Positions 17,005-26,049 of a stretch of DNA of 64,000 nucleotides are shown here, one piece after another (position 1 is the stretch's first letter; every line of letters starts with the position of its first letter). A program made the position numbers and the translations under genes. This stretch comes from Nannocystis sp. (GTDB taxonomy: Bacteria > Myxococcota_A > Polyangia > Nannocystales > Nannocystaceae): contig NZ_JADJNN010000001.1 in the NCBI RefSeq assembly GCF_016714285.1, forward strand, positions 558,001-622,000. Reading direction: 5' to 3'. Below the pieces are notes generated by a model that did not search any database, was not told the origin of the DNA, and saw nothing but the letters and a program-made list of their open reading frames with translations.

Positions 17005-17570
17005 GTGGACCCCCAGCGGCGGACGATCGGGAGCTCGAGGCCGGCGCGGTCGAGGGCCCGGACGACGACGGTGTCGATCGCATCCTCGAGGGTGCGGACC
17101 TCGCCGTAGAAGGAGGGGATCGCCGGCAGGATGATCGCGCCGGCCTCGGTGGCGGCGACCATGTTGCGCAGGTGCACGAGGCTGAGCGGGGTCTCGCGGA
17201 CGACGAGGATCAGGCGGCGACGCTCCTTGAGGGCCACCTCGCAGGTGCGGGCCATGAGGTCGTCGCCGCCGCCGTGGGCGACGCGGGCCAGCGCGCTCAT
17301 CGAGCAGGGCATCAGGATGACGGCGTCGGGCGGGTTGGAGCCGGAGGCGAAGGGGGCGGAGAAGTCGTGGCGATCCCAGCGGCGCGCGCCGGGCGTGACC
17401 GCGGGCATGTCGACGCCGAGCTCGTGACGCCACACCTGCGGGGCGGTGTTCGAGGCGACCCAGTCGACCTGCAGCGCGGGGTCGCGGGCGGCCCGAGCGG
17501 CGAGGTGCTCGAGCGCGCGACGGGCGTAGATGGCCCCGCTCGCACCGGTGACGCCGAGGACGAGCCTCAT
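17001..17570 (-). CDS. ubiX: UbiX-type flavin prenyltransferase (MqnM role)
   Basis: 189 residues. UbiX makes prenylated FMN, the cofactor of UbiD-type decarboxylases; in the futalosine pathway the UbiX/UbiD-like pair (MqnM/MqnL) removes the carboxylate from the naphthoate. Family motifs: VLGVTGASGAIYARRALE at the N-terminus (FMN phosphate loop), VILMPCSMSALARVAHGGGD (SMxTLA-like with a conserved Ser), RRRLILVVRETPLSLVHLRN, and a C-terminal PAIPSFYGEVRTLEDAIDTV. ATG at 17568-17570 overlaps the menG stop (ATGA). No UbiD-like partner is in this window, so it must be elsewhere. Confidence 0.92.
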   Translation of the reverse strand: MRLVLGVTGASGAIYARRALEHLAARAARDPALQVDWVASNTAPQVWRHELGVDMPAVTPGARRWDRHDFSAPFASGSNPPDAVILMPCSMSALARVAHGGGDDLMARTCEVALKERRRLILVVRETPLSLVHLRNMVAATEAGAIILPAIPSFYGEVRTLEDAIDTVVVRALDRAGLELPIVRRWGST

Positions 17571-18325
17571 GCGAGCTCCGGCCGGGTCGCGCGGACGACC
17601 CATGCGATGCCGAGGGTGAGGCGCTCGACGCGGACGTCGATGAAGCCCTGCTCACGCAGCAGATCGGTGTAGGCGGCGACGGTGGCGAAGCGGCCGATGC
17701 TGCGCGGCAAGTAGAGGTAGGCGTCGAGGTTGCCGGTGGCGGCCCAGCCGAGCAGGGGGAGGAGGGTGCGGTTGTGCAGCGCGTGCACGGCCCGGGTGGC
17801 GAGCGCGGTGGGGCGGAAGAACTCGAGGATCGTGAGGCGCCCGCCGGGGCGAAGGACGCGGAGCTGCTCGCGGGTCGCGGCCGGGAGGTCGCTGAGGTTG
17901 CGGATCCCGAAGGCGCAGAAGATGGCGTCCTGGCTGGCGTCGGCGAGCGGGAGGCTGTGCGCGTCCAGCTGAAGCGGGGTGATCCGACGGGCGGCCTCGC
18001 CGTGCAGCTTGCGGGCGCCGTGGGCGAGCATCCCGGCCGAGAAGTCGCCAGCGATGATGTCGGCGCCAGGGTGCTGGTGGTGGATCTCGAGGGTGGAGTC
18101 GAGGGTGCCGGCGCAGAGGTCGAGCATACGGGCGCCGGCGGCGGGCTGGCCCGCGGGCAACATCCCGGCGACAGCGCGACGGCGCCAGCGGATGTCCGTG
18201 CCGAAGCTCATCCAGCGGTTGGCCCGGTCGTAGCCGTGGGCGATGCCGGTGAACATGCTCTGCACCTGGGCGCCGTGGGCGTCGAGCGCGGTGACGGACT
18301 CGAGCGGGGTGAGCTGGTTCGACAT
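17567..18325 (-). CDS. menG: Demethylmenaquinone methyltransferase (MenG/UbiE)
   Basis: 252-residue SAM-dependent methyltransferase of the UbiE/MenG family, the final methylation of menaquinone. Motifs: FTGIAHGYDRANRWMSFG (family lead), MLDLCAGTLDSTLEI (SAM motif I), IIAGDFSAGML, FCAFGIRNLSDLPAATRE (the family GxRN motif) and LRPGGRLTILEFFRP. The first Gly-rich loop reads DLCAGTLD rather than the common D-x-x-x-G-T-G-D, a mild deviation. ATG at 18323-18325 fits; the gene's end overlaps ubiX. Preceded by a tandem-repeat spacer downstream of the polyprenyl synthase gene. Confidence 0.93.
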   Translation of the reverse strand: MSNQLTPLESVTALDAHGAQVQSMFTGIAHGYDRANRWMSFGTDIRWRRRAVAGMLPAGQPAAGARMLDLCAGTLDSTLEIHHQHPGADIIAGDFSAGMLAHGARKLHGEAARRITPLQLDAHSLPLADASQDAIFCAFGIRNLSDLPAATREQLRVLRPGGRLTILEFFRPTALATRAVHALHNRTLLPLLGWAATGNLDAYLYLPRSIGRFATVAAYTDLLREQGFIDVRVERLTLGIAWVVRATRPELA

Positions 18326-18326
18326 G

Positions 18327-18454
18327 GTTGAAGGGACAGGGTTGAACGGACAGGTACTCGGGGCCAGGTACTCGGGGCCAGGGTTGAACGGACAGGTACT
18401 CGGGGCCAGGTACTCGGGGCCAGGTTCGAACGGACAGGTACTCGGGGCCAGGTA
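18327..18454. repeat. 41-42 bp tandem repeat in the menaquinone operon spacer
   Basis: About three units of GGTTGAACGGACAGGTACTC followed by GGGGCCAGGTACTCGGGGCC, filling most of the 150 bp between the polyprenyl diphosphate synthase stop and the menG start. Each unit contains GGACAGGT, linking it to the dispersed palindrome family. Confidence 0.85.
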
Positions 18455-18475
18455 GGTGGGCGGCGGAGCGCGGCC

Positions 18476-19528
18476 TCAGGTGCGGCGGCGGGCGACGTAG
18501 CGGGCGAGGGCGGCGAGGGCGTCGCGGGCGGGCGAGGCGGGCAGCTGGAGCAGCTGGGCGACGGCGACGGCGGCGTGGGCCTCGGCGACGGCGGCGGCCT
18601 GCTCGACGGCTGACGAGTTGGCGACGCGGGCGACGAGCTCGGCGGCGGCGTTGGGATCGATCGGGGGCCCGTCGCCGAGCAGCTGCTGGAGGCGGCGACG
18701 CAGCCCGGGATCGTGGCTGCAGGCGAGGATGAGCGGGAGGGTGAGCTTGCCGTCGCGGAGGTCCTGGCCGCGGGCCTTGCCGGTCTGATCGACGCCGCTG
18801 GTGTAGTCGAGGACGTCGTCGGCGATCTGAAAGGCGTAGCCGATCTCGAGGCCGTAGCGGTGCATCGCGGCGGCGATCCGCGGCTCGACGAGGCCGCCGA
18901 GGCTGGCGCACCAGGCGATGAGGGCGGCGGTCTTGCGATCGATGACGAGGTAGTAGCGGTCGCGGTCGACGGTGGCGTCGCCGGCGACTTGCAGCTGGGC
19001 GACCTCACCCTCGGCCATGCGCGTGACGGCGTCGGCGAGGGTCTGGACAGCGCTAAGGCGACCGGCGTAGGCGATGGCCTGGAGGCCGCGCGCGAGGCAG
19101 AAGTCGCCGGTGAGCACGGCCATCCCGTTGCCGTACTGGAGGCGCGCGGTCGGCCGCCCGCGCCGATACTCGCCGCTGTCGATCACGTCGTCGTGCAGCA
19201 GCGTGGCAGTGTGCAGCAGCTCGCCGACGGCGGCGACGGTGATCCGCACGGGGTCGAGGAAGCCGGCCGCGCGCGCGGCGAGCAAGGCGAGCAGGGGACG
19301 AAAGCGCTTGCCGCCAGCGAAGGCGAGCTGACCGCTGAGCTCGGGGATCACGGCGATCGAGGACTGCAGGAGATCGGCGAGGCGCTGCTCGACCTCCTGC
19401 AGCTCGTCCGTGACGAGTCCGCTGGCCGCCTCAATGCTGAGGTCGACGGCGAGGTCGTCGTGCGGCGCGAGGACGGAGGTGGCGAGAGAGGTGGCCGGAC
19501 GGTTCATGAGGGTCTGCTTTGCGTTCAT
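18476..19528 (-). CDS. All-trans polyprenyl diphosphate synthase
   Basis: 350 residues of the trans-isoprenyl diphosphate synthase family, which builds the menaquinone side chain. First Asp-rich motif in TLLHDDVID (DDxxD), second in FQIADDVLDYTSG (DDxxD), with GGKRFRPLLALLAARAAG and the chain-anchoring GDFCLARGLQAIA region. It starts at ATG 19526-19528, one base into the stop of the GbsR-like gene; a second in-frame ATG lies 21 bp further in. Context next to menG, ubiX and mqnE points to menaquinone. Chain length cannot be read safely. Confidence 0.92.
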   Translation of the reverse strand: MNAKQTLMNRPATSLATSVLAPHDDLAVDLSIEAASGLVTDELQEVEQRLADLLQSSIAVIPELSGQLAFAGGKRFRPLLALLAARAAGFLDPVRITVAAVGELLHTATLLHDDVIDSGEYRRGRPTARLQYGNGMAVLTGDFCLARGLQAIAYAGRLSAVQTLADAVTRMAEGEVAQLQVAGDATVDRDRYYLVIDRKTAALIAWCASLGGLVEPRIAAAMHRYGLEIGYAFQIADDVLDYTSGVDQTGKARGQDLRDGKLTLPLILACSHDPGLRRRLQQLLGDGPPIDPNAAAELVARVANSSAVEQAAAVAEAHAAVAVAQLLQLPASPARDALAALARYVARRRT

Positions 19529-20088
19529 CAGCGCGGCGCGGCGCGGGCGGCCCGGCGGGCGAGGCTGCCGAGGATGCCACGGACGGGCCCGCGGCTCAGC
19601 AGCGCGCCGAGCAGCGATCGCCCGAGCAGGAAGAAGTCGTGGATGTAGGCCAGGCGGTCGCGCAGGAATGCGATCCGCGGGTCGCTGTGGGCCTCGGCCC
19701 GCAGCTCGGCCAGGATCGCGGCGACCCGCGCCAGAGCGGCCTCCACACGGGCCCGCTCGCGCCGCTCGAGGACGTGGGTGATCAGCTTCCAGAAGTCGGT
19801 CTCGGCCCGGTACTTGCGGCCGTCGCGGTGCAGGACCCCCCAGTCGAGCAAGGTCGCGAGGGTCATGCTGGCCGAGCCCGCCGAGATCTCCAGGCGGCTG
19901 CGGATGGCGCCGTGCTCGAGCGGCTCGGGTGACATCAGGAGGAGGCCGTAGATCCGGCCCTGGGTGCGCGTGAAGCCCCAAAATTCGGCGATCGAGGCGC
20001 AGACCTCGGAGAGCTCGTCCTGGGCGCGCAAGATCAGCGGCGGGAGCGGCTCAGCGGGCAGAGCGTCGGGCTGGAGCAGGGCGGACAT
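19528..20088 (-). CDS. GbsR/MarR-family transcriptional regulator
   Basis: 186 residues with the GbsR-type winged helix: IAEFWGFTRTQGRIYGLLLM, then LEHGAIRSRLEISAGSASMT (recognition helix) and LLDWGVLHRDGRKYRAE (wing). The C-terminal half is helical and ends in a basic tail. First gene of the operon that continues with polyprenyl synthase, menG, ubiX and mqnE, so it may regulate menaquinone synthesis and itself. An AT-rich inverted repeat lies 12 bp upstream of its ATG (20086-20088). The inducing signal is unknown. Confidence 0.83.
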   Translation of the reverse strand: MSALLQPDALPAEPLPPLILRAQDELSEVCASIAEFWGFTRTQGRIYGLLLMSPEPLEHGAIRSRLEISAGSASMTLATLLDWGVLHRDGRKYRAETDFWKLITHVLERRERARVEAALARVAAILAELRAEAHSDPRIAFLRDRLAYIHDFFLLGRSLLGALLSRGPVRGILGSLARRAARAAPR

Positions 20089-20099
20089 GGCGAGATTCA

Positions 20100-20117
20100 G
20101 TTCAAATTGAAGTGAAC
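20100..20117. promoter_or_regulatory. Candidate operator of the GbsR-like regulator
   Basis: GTTCAAATTGAAGTGAAC: outer arms GTTCA and TGAAC form an inverted repeat and the inner TTCAAATTGAA is itself palindromic. It is strikingly AT-rich for this genome and lies immediately upstream of the regulator's start codon, where an autoregulatory operator is expected. Binding is inferred, not shown. Confidence 0.5.
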
Positions 20118-20265
20118 CGGAGCGAGGTCTACGCGGGCTTGGGAGAGCTGTCAACACGGCTGCGACCGGCGAGCGCAGCGGCTCGGGAGCCGTGGCCAGG
20201 GAGGCCGTCGCGTCGGCCTGGTGAGGCTTGGGAATGCCAGGGGGGCAGGGTAGGTTAGCGGCGCG

Positions 20266-21777
20266 ATGGCCCGCGATGATCGAACGGCCGCGCCCGCGCG
20301 CGGGGAGCCGATGTGGCTGGCGGCTGGCGCGGCGGTGTTCGGGGTCCTGCTCGGCGGGCTCGCGGTGTTTCTCGGGATGCAGGAGCAGCCGCCAGCGCAT
20401 GCGCCCGCGCCCGTGACGGCGCCGCCGACCGCGGTGCTGCCCGAGCTGCCACAGCAAGCGCCGGCGGAGGAGCACTGCGTCACCGGCTGCAGCCCCGGGA
20501 AGGAGGGCTCGCTGGTCGAGGCGGTCGCCCTGACCCGCGAGATGGTGGTGACGCTGCGCAGCAAGGACACGATCGGCGCGGGCGTGGTGGTCGATGACAC
20601 GGGGCTGGTGCTGACGAACTTTCACGTGATCGCGGGGGAGATCCGCGACGGCTCGCGGCGGGTGCTGAGCGCCTCGGGCACGCCCGAGGTCACCGGCGCG
20701 GTGCGGGCCCGCTTCGCCGACGGACGCGAGCTGCCGGCGGTGCTGCTGGTCGCCGATCGTGATCAAGACATCGCGCTGCTGCAGCTGCGCCCCGCCGACT
20801 CGGCGGAGCGCTTCGCGGCGGCGCGGCTCGGCCGATCGAGCGCGCTGCGGGTCGGTGAAGGGGTGTTCTCGGTGGGCACGCCGCTGGGGCTCGAGCACTC
20901 GGTGTCCCAGGGGATCGTCGCGGCGCTCGGACGGACCCACATCCTGCGCAGCAAGCAGACGCCGCTGATCCAGCTCGACGCGTCGATCAACATCGGCAAC
21001 TCGGGCGGGCCGCTGTTCAACCTGCGCGGCGAGCTGGTCGGCGTGACGACGGCGACGATCGAGCGGGCGCAGGGGATCGCGTTCGCGATCCCGGTCGACC
21101 ACATCTTCACGCTGCTGCGGGCGCTCAAGCAGGGCGAGCTGGCGCGCTCGGGGCAGATCGGGGTCGAGGTCGACTCGCGGATCGCGGTCAGCGAGGCGGC
21201 GGCGGGGCTCGGCTACCGCAACGGCCTGGTGTTGCAGCAGGTGTTCGCCGGTCAGCCGGCGGCGCAGGCGGGCTTGCAGGCGGGCGACATCATCGTCGAG
21301 GCCCGCGGCCAGCGCTTCGACGCCTACGGCGCTGGCGAGCTGGCGCGGGCCCGGCTCGCGCGAGAGTTCGTGCAGATGGTCCGCGGGCTCATCCCCGGCG
21401 AGACGCTGGCGCTGACGGTGCTGCGCGGCGAGACGCGGTTGCCAGTGACGCTGGTGGTCGCGGCGGCGCCGGCGGACCGGCAGGTGTTCATCGACGCCGA
21501 GGAGCTGCTCGGCTTGCTGCTCGACGAGAAGATCACGCAGCCGACGGTGGACGAGCTGCGCCCGCTGGCGCCGATCACCCACTGGCGGGGTCGTGAGCAG
21601 CTGCTCGGCGCACGCCTCAGCCAGATCGCCGGGGTGCGCGTGCAGTCGATCCATGACCTGCGATCGGTGCTCACCGAGCTGCGCCAGCTCGGCCGCGAGG
21701 GCACGGTGGCGATCAGCTTCACGCTCAAGGACGGACGCGAGCTGCCGATCGCGGACTTCCCGGTTTCGTCGCCCTGA
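20266..21777 (+). CDS. HtrA/DegP-like membrane-anchored serine protease with PDZ domain
   Basis: 503 residues. N-terminal transmembrane anchor (about 16-40: MWLAAGAAVFGVLLGGLAVF), then a trypsin-like protease domain with catalytic His (LTNFHVIAG), Asp (DRDQDIALLQL) and Ser (NIGNSGGPLFNL). A PDZ domain follows (about 310-400: GLVLQQVFAGQPAAQAGLQA). The remainder (about 405-503) resembles a second, divergent PDZ. It degrades or refolds damaged envelope proteins in the periplasm. The gene is transcribed divergently from the GbsR-led operon and ends at a palindromic hairpin shared with the convergent ceramidase-like gene. Confidence 0.93.
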   Translation: MARDDRTAAPARGEPMWLAAGAAVFGVLLGGLAVFLGMQEQPPAHAPAPVTAPPTAVLPELPQQAPAEEHCVTGCSPGKEGSLVEAVALTREMVVTLRSKDTIGAGVVVDDTGLVLTNFHVIAGEIRDGSRRVLSASGTPEVTGAVRARFADGRELPAVLLVADRDQDIALLQLRPADSAERFAAARLGRSSALRVGEGVFSVGTPLGLEHSVSQGIVAALGRTHILRSKQTPLIQLDASINIGNSGGPLFNLRGELVGVTTATIERAQGIAFAIPVDHIFTLLRALKQGELARSGQIGVEVDSRIAVSEAAAGLGYRNGLVLQQVFAGQPAAQAGLQAGDIIVEARGQRFDAYGAGELARARLAREFVQMVRGLIPGETLALTVLRGETRLPVTLVVAAAPADRQVFIDAEELLGLLLDEKITQPTVDELRPLAPITHWRGREQLLGARLSQIAGVRVQSIHDLRSVLTELRQLGREGTVAISFTLKDGRELPIADFPVSSP

Positions 21778-21800
21778 CTCCCGGCGTCGCAGGCTATCGG

Positions 21801-21816
21801 CTGTCCCGAGGGACAG
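21801..21816. terminator. Bidirectional hairpin between convergent genes
   Basis: CTGTCCCGAGGGACAG, a perfect 7-bp stem, lies between the htrA-like stop (21777) and the end of the ceramidase-like gene (21819). There is no T-tract, so termination would depend on the hairpin alone. It is a member of the dispersed CCTGTCC palindrome family. Confidence 0.5.
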
Positions 21817-21818
21817 GC

Positions 21819-23300
21819 TCACAGCTTGGCGTTGCCGGCGAGGATCAACGGGCGGATCTTGTCGCGAGCGGTGTCACCGGCGGTCTTGCCCATCGACACG
21901 CTCTCCTCGTAGTTGTTGTTCTTGCCGGTCTGCCACTCGTCGCTGGGCACGAAGTAGCCGAGCGCGTCGCCGGTGTTGCCGAGGATGATCTTGTGCGGCG
22001 CGTGCATGGCCTCCTTGATGGCGAGGCCGTTGCGGGTGAGCGACTCGCCGGGGAAGGCGACGCCCTGGAGCTGTCGCCCGAGGCGGAAGTAGGTCGCCTG
22101 GGTGGTGATCTTCTGGTCGAGGCCGTCCATCTCGAATTCGAAGAGGAGGATGCCGAGCAGGGCTGCGGCCTTGAAGAGGAGGTTGTCGACGACCTGGACC
22201 CACTCGACGTGGGTGAACTCGAGCTCGGGCTCGACCAAGACTGCTCCAGCGGAGATGTCGGCGGCGATGCCCGCGAGCAACCCGCCGTAGGCCTCGGCGC
22301 GGGCGAAGTCGTCGGCGTAGTCGCCGTCGGGGACCTTCGGGCTGGCGTCGCCGAGGACGCCGTTGAACAGCGCGACCGGGGCCCCGAGCGTGGCCTCGAG
22401 GTCCTTCACGAAGTAGCCGGTGTAGTCGCAGGAAATGAGCTTGTTGTCCTCGCCGAGCACGACCGGGTGGGCGGCGAAGACGACGACCGTGCCGATCCGC
22501 TGGTCCTCGAGATCGAAGGCGTCGAGGACGGTCATGTCGTCGTCGGTGAAGTCCCAGCCGCGGCGGTTACCGGCAGGGGCCTTGGCGGTGCCGACCTTCA
22601 AGGTGCCGGGCTCACGCGCGGCCCAGGCGGCGCTCATCGAGGCCGATACCTGGCCGATCAGCCAGGTGCGGTAGTCGCCCGGGACACCGCCCCACAGGCC
22701 CATGAAGTCCGGCGTTGAGTGGCTGTGGGTGGTGCCGACGAGGATCTGCACCTCGCTCAGGCCGGTCATGCTTGCGACCTGCTTGCGGACCTCGCGGGTG
22801 ACCTCGTTGCCCATGCCGGGCAGGTCGACGATGCTCATCACGAGGCCGCCGCCGTGGCCCTCGATGGCGAAGGAGCGGGCGAAGATCGGATCGTGCACGC
22901 CCTGGGCGGGGCCGCGGGTGTAGGGGGCGCCGTACGCCCCCATGTACACGTTCTCGGCGAGGAAGGCCTGCGAGGGCGAGACGTCCTGGACGTGCATGCC
23001 GAGCAGAAAGTGATCGAGCGGGGGCTCGCCAGTGGTGCCGTCGCCGCTCTCACCCGTGCTTCCGGCCCCGGTGTCCGCGCCCGTGCCCGCGCCCGTGTCT
23101 GCGGTGGTCGCGTCACCGCCAGTGCTCTGACCCCCCTCGGCACCACTCGCGGTGGTGTCATCCTCATGGTGTGTGGTCATCACGTTGCCGGTATTGCCGG
23201 TCGTGCTGTCGCTCGGGCCACTGCTGGCGCCGTCGGCTGCGCTGGCAGCATCGCCGCAGGCGGCGAGCGCGAAAAGGAGCAGGATGGATGAACGGGACAT
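21819..23300 (-). CDS. Neutral/alkaline ceramidase-like lipoprotein
   Basis: 493 residues. A lipoprotein signal (LLLFALAACGD, lipobox at about 12-15) is followed by a long Ser/Thr/Gly stalk (about 20-95), then a domain like the N-terminal part of neutral ceramidase-type amidases: MHVQDVSPSQAFLAENVYMG, GGGLVMSIVDLPGMG, ILVGTTHSHSTPDFMG (His-rich metal segment), VVFAAHPVVLGEDN and CDYTGYFVKDLEA. Such enzymes cleave N-acyl sphingoid or related lipids at the cell surface. Shorter than full ceramidases (usually over 600 residues), and the C-terminal immunoglobulin-like domain appears absent, so the activity may differ. Confidence 0.75.
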   Translation of the reverse strand: MSRSSILLLFALAACGDAASAADGASSGPSDSTTGNTGNVMTTHHEDDTTASGAEGGQSTGGDATTADTGAGTGADTGAGSTGESGDGTTGEPPLDHFLLGMHVQDVSPSQAFLAENVYMGAYGAPYTRGPAQGVHDPIFARSFAIEGHGGGLVMSIVDLPGMGNEVTREVRKQVASMTGLSEVQILVGTTHSHSTPDFMGLWGGVPGDYRTWLIGQVSASMSAAWAAREPGTLKVGTAKAPAGNRRGWDFTDDDMTVLDAFDLEDQRIGTVVVFAAHPVVLGEDNKLISCDYTGYFVKDLEATLGAPVALFNGVLGDASPKVPDGDYADDFARAEAYGGLLAGIAADISAGAVLVEPELEFTHVEWVQVVDNLLFKAAALLGILLFEFEMDGLDQKITTQATYFRLGRQLQGVAFPGESLTRNGLAIKEAMHAPHKIILGNTGDALGYFVPSDEWQTGKNNNYEESVSMGKTAGDTARDKIRPLILAGNAKL

Positions 23301-23408
23301 GCGAACTCCAGGGGCCTGGTGGGGAACCGGGGGGATGGGTGGGGACCCACCTAGCTCGCAACCGTATCGCAGCCAGGCGACCGATTCCAACCTATTCGCA
23401 TGATTTCG

Positions 23409-23427
23409 CGCGGGGAAAACCCCCGCG
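23409..23427 (-). terminator. GC hairpin downstream of a small minus-strand gene
   Basis: CGCGGGG - loop - CCCCGCG (23409-23415 and 23421-23427), just beyond the stop of the small gene at 23446. No U-tract follows, so terminator function is tentative. Confidence 0.35.
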
Positions 23428-23445
23428 TTCGGAGGCTCGAAGCTC

Positions 23446-23709
23446 CTAGTCCTCCACGACCTCGCCGTCCTCATAGTCAGGGAGCTGGTAGATCACGGTC
23501 GACTCAACCGGCTCCTCGGGACGCACCTCGGCGGCCTCGCTGGTCTCGTACACCGCCGAATACTCGACGGCCTCTTCCTCAACCACCTCGGCGGCCTGCG
23601 CCGGGCGAGGCGCGACGCGACGCGGGGGCGCCGGTGGGGGCGCAGAGGTCGGCTTCTGACCGGCCTTCCAGTTGTCGATGGCGGTGCACAGGACGGCGTA
23701 GTCGATCAT
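23446..23709 (-). CDS. Small acidic protein of unknown function
   Basis: 87 residues: an N-terminal helix-like start (MIDYAVLCTAIDNWKAGQKP), a Pro-rich middle, then a strongly acidic C-terminus (VVEEEAVEYSAVYETSEAAE; VIYQLPDYEDGEVVED). No signal peptide or membrane helix. A start at 23760 would add 17 residues and reach tmk (which ends at 23761); I prefer the ATG at 23707-23709. It lies directly downstream of tmk on the same strand. Not recognised; it could bind a basic partner. Confidence 0.55.
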   Translation of the reverse strand: MIDYAVLCTAIDNWKAGQKPTSAPPPAPPRRVAPRPAQAAEVVEEEAVEYSAVYETSEAAEVRPEEPVESTVIYQLPDYEDGEVVED

Positions 23710-23760
23710 GGCGCGGCCATCGTAGTCCCCGGGGCTTTGTCTGTGCAACCCCAGAGCCAC

Positions 23761-24387
23761 TTACAAGCCGAGCTCGATGAGCGCCGCGCACAGGGCCGCG
23801 GTGACGACCTCGGGCGGGCGATCGCCGTCGATCACGCGGGTTGGACCAAGGCCTGGTCCGTCGCGGAAGCGCCGGTAGTGGTCGGCGATCCGCTGCTGCA
23901 GGGCGAGTGCGTCGAAGCGCTCCTCGACCGCGGCCCCCTCGGCCGACCGCCGCTGGACCCGGGCAAACGCGACCTCGGCGGGGACCTCGAGCACGAGGGT
24001 GAGGTCAGGCTCCGGGGCGCGAGCGTTGATCTCGCGGACCCATGCGGCGTCGCAGTCGAGCGACTGGTACGCGAGCGAGGAGAGGAGGTAGCGATCGCTC
24101 AGGACGACCGCGCCGCGTGCCAGAGCTGGGACCACTTCACACGCGACGTGATCGACGCGGTCGGCGGCGAACAGGAGGGCGAGGGCCGCGGGATCGAGGG
24201 CCGTCGCCCGGACCGCGAGACGCTCCCGGACCAGGCTACCGATCGCCCCACGGCTCGGCTCTCGCGTCTCCAGCACGCTGAATCCTCGCCCGCCAAGCCA
24301 TTCGGCGAGCGCGCGCGTTTGCAGCGTCGTGCCGCTCCCGTCGATCCCCTCGATGGCGATGAAGCGTCCCCGTGGCTGGTCGGCCAT
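23761..24387 (-). CDS. tmk: Thymidylate kinase
   Basis: 208 residues; phosphorylates dTMP to dTDP. P-loop IEGIDGSGTTLQTRALAEWL (Walker A with the family Gly-x-x-Gly-x-x-G form), the DR-type motif in VVLSDRYLLSSLAYQSLD, the nucleotide-binding ETREPSRG and the LID-region arginines after FARVQRRSAEG. Length is standard. ATG at 24385-24387. The gene is divergent from the Gln/Pro repeat protein gene at 24514. Confidence 0.95.
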   Translation of the reverse strand: MADQPRGRFIAIEGIDGSGTTLQTRALAEWLGGRGFSVLETREPSRGAIGSLVRERLAVRATALDPAALALLFAADRVDHVACEVVPALARGAVVLSDRYLLSSLAYQSLDCDAAWVREINARAPEPDLTLVLEVPAEVAFARVQRRSAEGAAVEERFDALALQQRIADHYRRFRDGPGLGPTRVIDGDRPPEVVTAALCAALIELGL

Positions 24388-24513
24388 GCGGGGCGGAGCG
24401 TATCAGAGCCCGCCCGAAGGCGGGGACCGTGGACACGCGGATTGCTCGCCCGACGGTCCACACCATGGCACACTCGCCGACGACCCGGCCCCTCCGGGCC
24501 ACAGGAGACGCTC

Positions 24514-25464
<951 letters not shown>

Positions 25465-25494
25465 CAGTCGCGGCCGTCGCAGCCGCACGTGAGA

Positions 25495-25524
25495 CTGGCC
25501 CCGAGGACATGTCCCCGGGGCCAG
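25495..25524. terminator. Bidirectional hairpin between convergent genes
   Basis: CTGGCCCCG (25495-25503) pairs with CGGGGCCAG (25516-25524), and the loop GGACATGTCC is itself palindromic. It lies between the Gln/Pro protein stop (25464) and the end of the PilZ gene (25544), as expected for a shared terminator. The loop matches the dispersed GGACATGT family. Confidence 0.55.
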
Positions 25525-25543
25525 CTGCATTCTGCGACCCTGC

Positions 25544-25918
25544 TCAGTGCAGGCGATCGTCCGCGACCGGGCCGCCGATCTCGGGCACGAAGCGGAGGAA
25601 GCGGAGCCCCACGCCAGACAACGCCTGCAGCCCGGTGGCTCCGGCGTACTGCAGGTAATAGTGGTTCTGGACGCGGGCGATCGCGCAGATCGCCGCGTCG
25701 TCGCCGACCACCTGGAAGCGGACGATGACCTTGCTGCGCAGCGGCAGCGGCTCGGGCATCTCCACGAACATCCCGCTCTCCGAGATGTTGCGGGCCACAA
25801 ACCACTGCTCGCCGAACTCCTCCGAGAAGACGAGGACACGGAAGAGCTTGTCGATCCGGGCGGTGGCGCGGCGTTCCAGGGCGACGGTCATGGCGGCAGC
25901 ATCACCTTGTCGGGACAT
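25544..25918 (-). CDS. PilZ-domain protein
   Basis: 124 residues that are almost entirely a PilZ domain, the cyclic-di-GMP-binding fold. Visible are the RxxxR-type start (LERRATARIDKLF), the (D/N)xSxxG motif as ARNISESGMFVEM, and SKVIVRFQV. Conservation of RRATAR and NISESG suggests that ligand binding is possible, though single-domain myxobacterial PilZ proteins do not all bind. An internal Met nine codons in is an alternative start. Divergent from era across an AT-rich gap. Confidence 0.82.
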   Translation of the reverse strand: MSRQGDAAAMTVALERRATARIDKLFRVLVFSEEFGEQWFVARNISESGMFVEMPEPLPLRSKVIVRFQVVGDDAAICAIARVQNHYYLQYAGATGLQALSGVGLRFLRFVPEIGGPVADDRLH

Positions 25919-25934
25919 GGAATCAAATATCCTA

Positions 25935-25947
25935 CATGTACGACATG
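25935..25947. promoter_or_regulatory. Inverted repeat in the pilZ-era divergent gap
   Basis: CATGT-ACG-ACATG, in an AT-rich patch (about 25920-25965) between two divergent genes in an otherwise GC-rich region. A promoter or operator for one or both genes is plausible. No clear -35/-10 pair was identified. Confidence 0.35.
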
Positions 25948-26049
25948 ATGTTCTCTAGAACTGGATGACGGCGTGCGGGGGGTCATGGTCGCGCCATGGC
26001 TGGGCGCTTGCCTGCGCCGGGGATTTGGCCAATAACCCGCGCTCGACCG

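Noticed and set aside
16925..18454. CRISPR-like repeats in the menaquinone operon
   Set aside because: Repeats are contiguous (12 bp and 41-42 bp) with no unique spacers.
25950..25965. LexA-type operator at GTTCTCTAGAAC
   Set aside because: Arm order is GTTC-N4-GAAC, the reverse of the GAAC-N4-GTTC box, and neighbours are not SOS genes.
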